Shown: positions 1 to 11,205 of the stretch, piece after piece | How the letters are laid out: each line of letters begins with the position of its first letter | Numbering within the stretch: the stretch's first letter is position 1 | Origin: Rhynochetos jubatus | Taxonomy: Eukaryota > Chordata > Aves > Eurypygiformes > Rhynochetidae | Assembly: GCA_027574665.1 (NCBI GenBank) | Contig: CM050654.1 | Span: 38,583,722 to 38,647,721, forward strand | Length of the DNA: 64,000 bases | Reading direction: 5' to 3' | Notes under the pieces: generated by a model | Told to the model about the DNA's origin: nothing | What the model saw: the letters and a program-made list of their open reading frames with translations, nothing else | The model's database searches: none | Program-made: the position numbers and the translations under genes

Positions 1-179
1 CATCTGTCCTACTTGGTTTGCTGCAAGGTTGTGATTAACGATAAAACTGAGAGATCTCAGAGGAAGAGCGAGGGAACCTTAAGGTTTTAAATATTCTTTT
101 CCTAGCTTAATACCATGATTTCAGGTAGAATAGGAAGGAATCATGCTGCTAATTGACCTTTGCAAAATCACCCATTTGC

Positions 180-208
180 TTAAAAAGCTGCTTCAAGCAG
201 CTTTTTAA
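180..208. repeat. Perfect 12-bp inverted repeat (hairpin)
   Basis: TTAAAAAGCTGC at 180-191 is the exact reverse complement of 197-208, separated by a 5-nt loop (TTCAA). Intronic position; no known element recognised. In RNA it would form a 12-bp stem of modest stability because half the pairs are A-U. Confidence 0.85.
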
Positions 209-3200
209 TCTTGATTACTCTTTCTCTCATGTTAGTGTTTATAATGGCACCTGGGAAAATCTGTTTGAAAACGTTGCTTTGCTCTTTCTTCTGCTGTGTA
301 TGTACTTTGGTCCTCTGAACAATGTTAATAAGCAATATTTTTTTTTTTTAAGAGATTACAGGTCGTGATGGTATGAGAGACTAATATGAGGCAACAGGGT
401 AGGGAAAAAAGTTCACAAGCTTACTTGGGTTATTAGTGTAAAGGGAAGGGAGAGCAGGTGGCAAGTTAGATGGCCATCTAGATATTATCAATCTGACAGG
501 TATCCAAGTGGTTCTGTATTACAGTCTCTAATTTTGGTCTCTGAATAGTTTTTAATAAGATTTTAGCTATGGGGTTTTCAGCCATGACCTGTGTTAGAAG
601 ATATTCCTTCCAATCTCATTAAAAATGTACTTTGTGAAAATTCCTGTACTGACAAAAGAATTAGCTTTTCTATTGTAAAAGCCAATGTTTTACCTATGCA
701 TTGCCTGGAATCAGCAACCTAAAAGTTAGAATAAAGGTAGTCTTAGTGTTGTTTTTTTGTTTTTTTGTTTTTTTTCCCTCTTCATATTAAAGAAGCTGGA
801 CTAAGTTTGGAAGTCCGAGCAAATAGTTTTTATTCAGGTTCTGTGATATTTTTTTCTTTTGTCACTGGACGTTCATAGAGACTTTTTTGGCTTGTGTTCC
901 TTATGAATCTAATTTCATTCTGGAGCCAGGACACTTTCGGCACTGCTCCTGTGAAACTTGGACACAACAATTTGACAATATGTCCAGACCAAAACAGATC
1001 AAGTAGTCACACATGACTGATTCAGTGGAGCATGCTCAAAGACAAGACTGATGCCTCTGCGCAGCAAACAATTCTCTAGGGTAGGGACAGTGCGCTCAAA
1101 TCCAGTCACCCCAGAGTAAACACTAAGTTAGACACAGCTTAAATGTGCCTTCCAGCACAGGCTTCCACTGCTGACTAGATGAGAGCCCCAAGCCAGGCTG
1201 CAGACCCAGCCATGCCGTAGCTTTTATATTTCTTTTTCAGCCTGCTAGCAAGCATCCGCAATCATTAGAGCAGTATTGGGGTGCACTCAGCAAGGAGAAA
1301 GGGGAGAAAAAAGAGAAAAACACTTGTCAGAATAATTTTGTGAATATGTTTCATGGCAATTTGCAACTCATTTTATTAATTTTCCATGAGTGTTTGTAAG
1401 TGTGATAGTTTGTTCGCCAGAGTGTTGGCAGAGAGGAAGAGTCCTGGAAGACACTGTTGGAAATATTCTCAGTTGCAGAGATCTCTTTGATTTTCCTCTC
1501 CCTTCTCGTTTTAAAAGTTTGAGTCATCTAATCAAAGAGGGGAAGCTATAGTATGTAAGTTTTCAAATGACTCTCATACAGTGGATGAAGGACAGCTGAA
1601 GAGCTATGAATGGTCTGTAAAAATATCATGGGATTTATATGCACATATGAAGTAGTTCAAATAATTTCAATTGAAATTTCACTTATTTAAAGTAATAACA
1701 TTATTCTTGTGTCCGTTTTCTGTTAATCAAATTATATTTGAGGAAACAAAACCCCTATGCTTGAATTGTAACATTACTGCTTTGTCTTAAAATACCTGCA
1801 ATAACGTCTTTTCGAGCCAAAGAACCAGGCATTAGCTTTTCTACTAAATTTTATAAAAAGAGTCCCTTGTAATCCGGTAGGGTTTTCTCAGTTACTATTT
1901 CAAAGGGCAATGACACAAATTAAAATGAACCTTTATAAAAATGATGTTTTTTACTGTCTACTTTTACTGGTGCCATTGTTTACTATGGAATATTTTATGC
2001 AGTATTGTGTACATATGGAATGTGCACTGAGGATAAACAATTTTAGACAGGTCTGGATTTGACTCACCCTGCTTTCAGTATGCTCTACGTTTGATTTTTA
2101 TATACTATGGCCACCGAATGATGTGCGATGCCCAAGGTAGTTTTAAGCTACGTTGGATCTCAGAAGCAGGTTAGCCTGGTAGCCTAGTTCGTGTGGTTCA
2201 GTTATGCTGCTCTGATGCTTGAGCCAGTTTCTTTCAAGTTAGCCCTAGTATCCCTCCACTGCCATTGATAATGTAGAGCACATGCTTACACAGGAATATT
2301 TGCAATTTACTTCTGTCATTCCATTTTCCACCCTCAGTACATCTCCCCCCACATTTTGTACTTCTGGCACATGTATGTCCACAGGTGTTATTAAGTGTAG
2401 GGTAGCATGTGGTGTCCATGCTTCAGTGCTAGCACAGAGGAAGGACTTCCTACAGGAAAAAAATGATCACTTTCAGTATTTTGCAGGCTGCCCATCTAAG
2501 CCCATCATTGCCTGGCATCTACACACTAAGGGCAAGGATCCAGCGAACTTGTGAGTGGGCACCATGCCATCTGAACAGATGGGCATGGAAGTAGGCAGCC
2601 AGTAGACCATGTATGTGCATCAACTGTGGGTGTTGAGGGCAAGATTCCCAGTGGAGAATGTCCAAACAGCTGTCTGGCCTGAGCCAACATGCCTACGACC
2701 AAGCAAAAGTGCCATCCCTAAATCCTGCTGAGTTGGATTAACCTTCAAAAATAAAAATTGCTTCTGCAGTAGCATAAGGTGAGTTTTTGGCTTGTTTAAA
2801 TCCGAGAGAAAGAATTAGGTAGGCAGAACAGAGAGGTGCACGGACACAGAGTCCATTAGAGAGAATGGAACATTTGTATAGGAGTATTAATAATATTTTA
2901 TATGAGGGTATTTATATGGTATACAGTAACTGATGACTTGCAGGAGTGTGACATCAATGTTAATTATGCTCTTTCTGTTAAGACAGTCCTTTCAGGAGAG
3001 ACCGAGCTTTTGAGTGCATTTTGATTGCAGTGTGTGTGTGCTGGATGTGATTTTTGTAAAGGCAATTCTTTTGGAATCTTTTTGTCCATTTGCTTAGTAA
3101 GTTTTAATTATTTTTTCCTTGCCCCTCACCCTAAGAATACTATTCTGGGGCATAGTTTCAGGTCAGAGTTGCTGACAGAGTTTGCTTTCATAGCTGAGTT

Positions 3201-5099
3201 TTCACATTTATTGTCCTTATCTTTCTAAGATCCAAAGGGGACATGTAAAGATAATCTATCCTTACTCTCTGTCTGTATTAACTTTGATTATTACCTTTTA
3301 TAGACTTAACATCAAAGCACACATTTTTTCAGACATAGACATCAGTATTTCAGTGGTCTTTGACATCTATTGCATTTTTGTTCCTGCTGTTTTCACTCTG
3401 TATTCCCTCTATCATTGGTGCACAACTCATCTGCAATTTTACCAAATCACCTGCAGTAGTTAAGTTTAATATATTCTAATACCACGGTGAACAAAGAGTA
3501 ACAACTACATTTTGAATAGAAAAATCTGAATAGGCAACTTATCAATATATTTTATTTTATAATATGTATTTTTATGTCTGGCTAGGTGAATACTGTCACA
3601 GTGTGCATGTTGCTGTATTTTGTTAGATATTACAGGCTGGAACAGAAAAGACTAGTACAAATATATAAAAAGCCTCACTTTAAATGTTCTTTTCTTGAAT
3701 CAATGAATATTGTATTTAATACAACTGAAGCATATTGAAGATTTGAGACCAGGTTCCAGTTTGATTTCCAGTTGGAAATCCTGAGGATTAGAAGCAACAC
3801 AGCTGTTGGTCCCCTTGTTGTAGTTTGATCCCCAGGTACAAGAATCTGAGCAACCCACAGTCAAATTTAGAGTGACCTTAGGATTTCTCAAACTTATATG
3901 GGTGGTAAGAACCTTTTGTAGCTGTCTCCTCTTCTACATAGTATTTTGGCAGATCTCCTACTCCTGAAAAGGCTATAAATGAAGCCAACTACATCAGCTG
4001 GGACTCCCTCAAAGCAAGGATCAGTTGGACAAATTTCAAAGTCTGTTTGAGTAGCTAGAGAGGAACAAAAGAGCTCCCACTCTAGGGAAAATCAGCTCCT
4101 GGGAAACAGCAAGACATTAATGGAGAAAAGTACCCAGTGCCTGATGTAGGCTCATCCTTGGGGATAAAATATTAGCCCAAACTGGATGCCCTAAATCTGG
4201 AGCATCTCTCCAACAATTTTGGGAAAGAAGGTGACGTAGTTTCAATCATATCATGCTTTGTAATCATACTCATGATTATTTATTTTCTGATCACAGAGAA
4301 TCAGTTCATCTTAACACTGGCTGCAATTTAAACTAGGTTCTGAATAATTATTTTGCTCTTATTTCATGAATGAAGCGGCTGAATCAATCGAGATACTCCT
4401 GCAGTAAAAGCACTGTGGCGCTTGTCTACAGCAAGTTCTGAAGCCAGGGAGCACGCCCATGTGATTAAACTGCCGTGATATAAAATACCTAACCTCACAG
4501 GCTCAAATATGAAGGAGGACCCTCACACTGTGGGAAAGGTCTATAGGACTCTGATTTATAAGGGAGCAAGAGGTCAAGGGAAGCAAAACCATTATCATTA
4601 TTTTCACAGGCTCTGGAGATCTGAACTGAATATAGAGGGCAGTGTGCTCAAAGGGAGACATGCAGGGGGAATGCAACACAATCCTGCTTGCTGCCTTTTT
4701 TCCCCCACTGACTAGTCTGCAGATTCTGCGGAGACTAGGTCATATGTAAGAAGCTCAAGCCTGTAAGGACTGTGAAGTGGTTTTCTTATTAAATGATGCA
4801 TAGAGAGATTATCTGGTCTGTAGCCAGTGCACAAAGGCTCCATCCATGCAAGTTCTTATTCCCAAGAAAAGCGTTTGGTCACCTGCATAGTAACGAGTTT
4901 CTGGGGGCCTGGGGATGGAGATGGAGGGCGAGAAAAAAATGAGGGCTGGTGGGGATAGGTCTGAAAACACATTTTGTGCCACTCTCACTGCAAGCCTCAG
5001 AGGAAAAAAAAAAAAAGCAGAGAGCTAATGTCACGTTATGCTGTCTTGTAGTCTCCTTTACCTTTTCTGATGAAATTTCTTCAGGACAAGGAAGGAGGT

Positions 5100-5122
5100 G
5101 GGGGGGGGGGGGGGGGGGGGGG
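5100..5122 (+). repeat. Poly-G tract (23 G)
   Basis: Uninterrupted run of 23 G, preceded by a purine-rich AAGGAAGGAGGT stretch. It generates spurious poly-Gly and poly-Pro open frames on the two strands. Capable of G-quadruplex formation on the + strand. Confidence 0.95.
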
Positions 5123-5848
5123 AAGCAAATGTGGTTCTAATGTAACCCTCTGGACCATAGCATCAGGAGGACTCCAGAGCCAGCCAAGTGCACCAGTGGC
5201 TGTGGGCAAAGACCCTGCTGGGACATGGGGAGCTTTCCTTGGGGCCACACAGGGTGTTCTGCTAAGATATTGCAGAGCTCTCATGCACCAAGAGCATCCA
5301 CAGCAGCGGGCTGGGGAAGGGGATTGCTCCTGCTGTTTCTTGACAGCCTCAATTTCTTGAGGATGGACTGAAATCCCTTATCTGTTGAGGTGACAAAGGA
5401 ACGTCTTCGGGTGGGGAGCCCAGTGGGGCTTTCTCAGTGCCTTTCACAGCTGAAGGCAAACCATATCACAGCAGAGTTGTTTCAAATAATTCTTGTAGAT
5501 AATGATGAACTTGCCATGCTGTCCAAAACTGCATGTTTAAAACAGAACAAATCACTTAAACCACAGCAGTGAGTGAAATGCTACAGGGTTTTCCTTTCTC
5601 TTGCCATTGCCTAGGTGTCTTTCAAGCGATGGGGCCACAATACATTTTTGTTAAGTTTATCTAAGCAATTATGAGCTGTCACCGGAGTATGGAAGTGACT
5701 GGGAATGAAATGACCATAGACATCGCTAAATCAGGTATCACCCTGTTGAGGGAATGGTTTTCACAAACGTTTATGTGACTGGTTTGTACTTTTATTGCGA
5801 ACTTTCAAGCTGCCACCAGTAAGTTCGATCCTATAAAGCATTGAGTGT

Positions 5849-5912
5849 TCTGGCCCTGATCCAGAAAAACACTTAAGCCCATTGGAGAGTGCTTTGCTGG
5901 ATCAGGTCCAGA
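5849..5912. mobile_element. Fold-back MITE (short palindromic DNA-transposon relic)
   Basis: Left arm 5849-5873 and right arm 5888-5912 are inverted copies matching at 22 of 25 positions, around a 14-nt centre. Arms carry the core CCTGATCCAG followed by an A-rich AAAGCACT-like block. This wording (CCTGATCCAGCAAAGCACTTAAG) is familiar from abundant palindromic non-autonomous DNA elements in turtle and crocodilian genomes; the family name and class (hAT or other) cannot be fixed from sequence alone. No clear target-site duplication was identified. A 126-codon antisense open frame (5805-6185) runs through it and is not considered a gene. Confidence 0.7.
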
Positions 5913-6857
5913 GTGGAGCAACATGCAGTAGTAGGGGCTCAACAGTAGGGGCCTTCTCTCTTTTTTTGGGTATTTATAGACAAATTTCCACGTGCATGAT
6001 TGCAGTGTAGGTAGCAGGAAAGAAAACAATAGGCCCCTAAAAAGAAAGGTCAGAGCATGAACAGCATGACAAGTTTTTGGTAGAAAATTAACAAAATCTC
6101 CATGAGAATCTTCTTCTTGGTGGAGCAATACAATGACTGATGGAAAAAACAGTATGTAGATGTCCTGCCAGGGTTTCTCGTTCAAAGTAGAGCTGTGCTG
6201 CTTGTTCTAGCAAACCATGGTTTTTGCAGGCTTCTTGCATGTGATGTTTGTGGGTAAATAATCTCTGGTGAATAACTTATTTGGTAATCTTGGAAACCAC
6301 CTAGAAACATCTTAAAATTATCTTAATTATTTAGGGGTACAAGGGAATTCAGAATGATGTTTCAGGAAAGAATTAATTGTCTGTATTTTTCATTAAAGCA
6401 ACTTGTCTGGGCCTTCTGAGAAATGCTAGTTGGTTTTGTTAGGTTTGGTTGAAATCAAAAAAGAAGTATGCTGCTTCTCATTGACTAGATGAATTAGGTC
6501 AGAAATACGCTTGTAATGGGAAATAAAATCCAAATCAGTCCTCCAAGTCTCTTTTTAAATCAATGCCACTTTATTTGAAGAGAGTAGCAATGAGTTAGTC
6601 GTGATGAATTCCCACCTAAAGAGGGAGAATTTAAAGAACAAATGGGAACACAGAAAGAAATGAAATTCAACATCAGGTTATTGTATTTTACTTCATCAGT
6701 GTTAAAACAGCCGTTGTCAGATGGTTGTCCCTTCACGCCAGGATACCAGGCATATGTAATGGAGGCTTTGCCTTTGTAGAAAGGATGATGACGGATTAGT
6801 GCTTAGATGCTGGAATAACTCTGGTAGGAGATGGATACCCTTTAGCTAGGGAAAGGC

Positions 6858-6880
6858 GGGGGGGGGGGGGGGGGGGGGGG
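6858..6880 (+). repeat. Poly-G tract (23 G)
   Basis: Uninterrupted run of 23 G preceded by GGGAAAGGC and followed by AGG. Same length and same strand as the runs at 5100 and 14274. Not inside a recognisable transposon. Confidence 0.95.
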
Positions 6881-9340
6881 AGGTTGCTGAGGCTGAATTT
6901 AACAAAACCAGACTAGACCACAGACTTGCAAGCGCTCGCAGAGTGGATTTTTAATGCTGCAGGTGACATTGTTGCTGACTGAAGAATGTTCATCAAATCA
7001 GAAAACTGCTGATAAGCTGCCTTTCCCAAAAAGGGATCTCACGAACTTCTCCTGTAAATCTCTGCCTTTCATCATACCCTGGGAGGTGAGGTAGAGGACT
7101 TGTGACAGATATTATTTAGGTTTTTCTTTAGTTTATTAGGGTAATCGAATGGAGTGATGGAGGGGGAAAAAAATCTCAAAACATCTCCTTTATTGTCCAT
7201 CTATTAAAAACTGAATGAAAGGATGAAAGTAATTGATCCTGCACTTCCCTTTGAATAGTTCGGTACACCACTGAAAATTGTGAGTATACTGAAACATGAC
7301 TATATTGACTACTATCACCCACGTCTTCCTGCTAAGAACATTTTAACACTGAACTGAATATAAAGAAAGTCATAAGACTAAGTCATTCAGCAGTATTTGA
7401 AAAATATATTTAAGACCAAATTTCTATAAGACCTGTTGAAATTTTATAAAATCAGTCTTAAAGAATACATTGCCTCTGTAGCTGCTGAGTTTTTTCCAAG
7501 CTCTTTTGATTTTTTATTTTAAAGTTCCATTCCTAAACCGAAAGGCTGGTAGAAATGAGTAGGAACTTTGTTGAATTTTCCATTAATTCCATTTGTAAGC
7601 TAAATATTTGGGTGCTTTTCCAGAGAATCTTGAGTTTGGCTTACATAGCTGTGGATGTTGGTTATATTTCTGTAACTAGATTCAAAATTTGGAGCTTCAG
7701 GACTTTCTTGTGTGAGATTGCTCAATGCTGGGCTACAAAACAACGTCATTTCTTTTATTTTTGTCTTATAAGATAAACAAATTTTTAGCAAGAGTATCAC
7801 ATTAAACAGCTGGGTAGGTCTATTCCTTCTCCTTGTACACATGTGGTTTTCCTGAATATTTCTTCTTTGCATACAATAGAGAGGTTTTTAAAGCACATAA
7901 TATCATCCTTATCTGGAATTTAATATTTTTTCTTCTTTCATATTTCCTGGAAACCTTTCTATTGTCTTTTTGTTATACTACCACTAATAATTTGCTAGTA
8001 CTACTAAAATACTTTTTATGGTCTTCTTTCTTCATTTGGTTGTAGATGTATTTAGTGCTTCCGATATATTCTTTTTAACATCCCTCAAATATGAGCAACT
8101 TTTTTGCTAGTACTCTGATCACTGAACCAAAGACCAGACTGAAAGCTCTGATCGGTGCTGTACACTTCACAAAGTTGCATATAGGGCCCCCAACAGACAT
8201 GTATGATTCCTGGAGAGAGCTGCTGAATGTTAAAATAGATACTGTGCAGTCTGTGGTGTGTCTTGTAATTTAATTTGGATGAGTGAAGAATATATTTTAG
8301 AAAGCATCTCTGGGCATTATGCTGTTGCATGTTAAGGAATAATTAGAATGGGACATCTGGGCAGGGAAGACTTTCTATGATCTAGACCTGAATAGTGTAG
8401 TTATGTCTTGAGCACTATAGAACCTTCAGAGTTGTTGAACAGTAAAGATAAAAAAAGATAAATTGAATTAATTTATTTTGAATTTATATACATGTCTCTG
8501 CCTACATTAATATTAAGTTCCATCCAAAATTTAAATAGAAAGACTGTAATGTTAGAAGTTCTCTCAATAGCATCAGCAAATCATTGTTGTTTACCCTACA
8601 TGCTAATAAAATAGGAACATGACACTCCTGAAAACAAGATTGCAAAATACAGAAAATGTGGTCTGACATTTTTTTTCTCCCCAAAGGAGAGACTGCCACT
8701 AACTAAAGTATTTCTTATGAAAGCTCGATTGCTTAAGATGCAGAATATTAAGAAAGAAAAACACTTTAGGACACAGCCATGTCACCAGCTGTTACTCACC
8801 CTTAATGAAATTGTTAAGTGATATTCTTCATAAATAGGTCAGGGAAACTTTTGAATTGTGAAGAATGTTTTATCTCTTTCTTTGAAATGTTTGTATTAAA
8901 TTTAGAACTGGTAATTCATTAAGCTCATTAGCTCTGACTAGGAGAGTAGAGCAATATCTAGGATATAGATTTCAAGGCTTAAATATGTTGGTACTTACAA
9001 ATAAACATGAAAGCAATGTGTGGAGAAAAAATATGGGATCATAATATGTTTAACTGTTTTTTTGAGTGGCCCTCTGGATTAATTAGGAACATTTTCTATA
9101 TTCAGACACTTAAATATAAACAGAATACATTATGACTTTCAGCTAACTCTATCTTAATAGGGAAAAAGAGAATGCATTATGATGAATACAGTGGAAACTA
9201 GCTGAGACTCTATTTTGTTGTTTGCTTTTTGGCTTTAGTTGAAGAAGGAGATAATAGCTGAATTTTGCAGGATCCCAACTCCAAATTATATTATTATTGA
9301 TTAATATTGAATTTAAACAGTAGAAGTTTTTAATATATAT

Positions 9341-9356
9341 GTGTATATATATACAC
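9341..9356. repeat. 16-bp TA/GT palindrome in a short dinucleotide tract
   Basis: GTGTATATATATACAC is its own reverse complement, embedded in a short TA/CA microsatellite (about 9331-9358). Likely simple-sequence DNA. Confidence 0.8.
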
Positions 9357-10115
9357 ACTCATACACCTCTGGGTGACCTGTTTTGTTGCAGATTTTTAAG
9401 GAAGGAAAATGCTATTGAGCTTTGTCAAACCCTTGATTTGTGATGAAACTCTTATTTAGTCTTAATTTCTGGTATAATACAATACTTTTCCAGAGTTAAG
9501 TCACAGATGGTTATACTGGCTTCCTTCTAGAAAAGAGGATACTAGAGGAAATCAAGGACTCAGGCCTTGGGAACAATTGTAGAATCAAAGTCCAGTATTG
9601 CTGTGACCTTCCTGTCATGGAGAATTTAAAAATAATCTTTAAAGCAGTTAAAATAGTTTATCATGTGCTTATTCCCAGTTATTTTGTAGTTTCTTTATTG
9701 ACTTGTTTTGTGGCCCTGAGGTTATAATTATCATCTTTCCATTTCTGTAAAATGGGTTTAAGATCACCTAGCCAGTTAAACAATTTTTGAGTTTCCTGAT
9801 TGAATAGTCATAATTTCAAATTATTATTATAAATTGGTTAATTTTTAGGTAAATTTGCTAATGTGATGTCATAAACACATTTATACCAGAGATGTTTAGT
9901 TTAGTACTGTACACTTTAAATACACAGGGCTCAGATGAACACCAGGTTTCACACAAATGTAGTACCCAAAGAAGCCAGGTGTCCAAAGATGCATCAGATG
10001 AATGCTGTACATCCCCAGCAATTAAATTTGTTGGTCCATCTTTACCTGCCTGTATTTGAATCGTCTCTGAATTTAAATCCTTGAATTATCTCTTTTTCTT
10101 TTTTTTTTTTTTAAG

Positions 10116-10190
10116 GTAAATCGTCATAGAAGAAATCATTCCCAACACAACTTAACGCTTGCAGACATCATTAGTACACAGGACCACACG
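10116..10190 (+). CDS. ARHGAP15: ARHGAP15 coding exon: basic segment before the PH domain
   Basis: 75 nt, 25 codons, phase 0 at both ends, reading VNRHRRNHSQHN at its start and ending ISTQDHT. The acceptor is a >20-nt T/C tract followed by AAG; the donor is G|GTAAGA at 10191. The block RHRRNHSQH is a conserved, strongly basic stretch of ARHGAP15 directly N-terminal to the PH domain; the second half (LTLADIISTQDHT) differs from the mammalian protein, so this exon evolves unevenly. Being a multiple of three with matching phases, it can be skipped without a frameshift. Unusual point: the exon itself begins GTAAAT right after the acceptor AG, so the 3' splice site doubles as a potential 5' splice site. 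Function of the segment is not established; basic charge near a phosphoinositide-binding PH domain suggests membrane contact (inference). Confidence 0.9.
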
Positions 10191-10866
10191 GTAAGAAATT
10201 GCTCTGTAGAAATGATAAATCACTCTTGTTACTTTAAATGTTTATAATGTAAATGTTACACATACTTTACTAAAGAATAAATACATGAGGCTTTGGATGC
10301 CTCAAGATGTTAAGGGATTTGAGAGATGTTGATTAATCAATAAAAAGAATAATTTTAGAAGGTACAAAGCAATTTATATACCTTGACTTTTAATTCGGTT
10401 GTACTAGACAGATATTTCACCTGTATTAATACTTGGTATGAAGGAATGCAACCAAGTCTTTGGCCATATTAAGGTATTTTTAATACTGATATCAATTTCT
10501 ATAAGTAAAAGTGATCACAAAATTTAACAAAATTTTCCTTGACATTAAAAGGATCTAGGGGGAATGAAAACATAACATTTCTTGGATGAAACTCTATTTG
10601 CATATTTATTTTCTTTTAATAGAAAAGCTTCCATCTGTGGTACTTCTACCTGCACAACTTTTCAGGATTAGACAGGTTCAGAAGCTTTGAATTCTTCTAA
10701 TTAAGAAAAGGATAGAACCTATATGTAATATAATGATAATTGCTTTTCCTTATAGTTTCTAATACTGTTAGCTTATGAACGTATTTTTATTTTTGTTTTA
10801 GTATTTAGAAACTCAAACATTTACACATACATATTCCAACCCTTAATATTCTTCTAAAAAACGAAT

Positions 10867-10930
10867 TAAAAAAAAAAACAACAAAAACACAAAAACAACA
10901 AACCCCCCCAAAACCCAAACACAAACCCTC
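10867..10930. repeat. A/C-rich low-complexity tract
   Basis: A run of A followed by AAC and AAAC units, then CCCCCCC and ACCC blocks. Similar A-run plus C-run tracts recur at about 12735, 16959, 31450-31480 and 33376-33430. No transposon body was recognised next to it, so it is described only as simple sequence. Confidence 0.7.
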
Positions 10931-11176
10931 ACACAATAATTCCATTTTCTTATTTCTATGCTAATTCTTCATGGCAATTTGGGTCATTTTTCTCAACCTT
11001 CCATATGTTGAAAAGGTGCAGGAAGGGCAGCTGCTTTACAACAAATGATGGTATTTATTGAGACAGAAACAGCAGAGGATATTTTTAGGATATATTTGAT
11101 ATTTTTTTAATTGAAGATCATCCATTTGCAGAAGTATTGTGAGCTGATCCTGAGCTATCTTGGAAGTTTTTTTTTT

Positions 11177-11205
11177 GGGGGGGGAGGGTGGGGTGGGGTG
11201 GGGGG
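11177..11205 (+). repeat. G-rich tract with G-quadruplex potential
   Basis: Five G-runs of lengths 8, 3, 4, 4 and 6 separated by single A or T bases. This fits the canonical G3+N1-7 quadruplex pattern with one-base loops, the most stable class. It lies on the sense strand of the intron, so it could also fold in the pre-mRNA. An antisense open frame crosses it and is rejected. Confidence 0.8.

Larger units (their letters stand above)
1..10115 (+). other. ARHGAP15: Upstream ARHGAP15 intron, 3' portion
   Basis: No exon is recognisable in this stretch. It is AT-rich intronic DNA ending in a long pyrimidine tract (about 10091-10112) and the acceptor AG at 10114-10115. It contains a perfect hairpin at 180-208, poly-G runs at 5100-5122 and 6858-6880, a fold-back MITE at 5849-5912 and an AT palindrome near 9341. 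The exon encoding the preceding N-terminal part of ARHGAP15 was looked for and not found, so it probably lies upstream of the window. Open frames here are short and match nothing I know. Confidence 0.75.

Noticed and set aside
5805-6185. 126-codon minus-strand open frame
   Set aside because: Runs through the fold-back MITE; no domain recognised.
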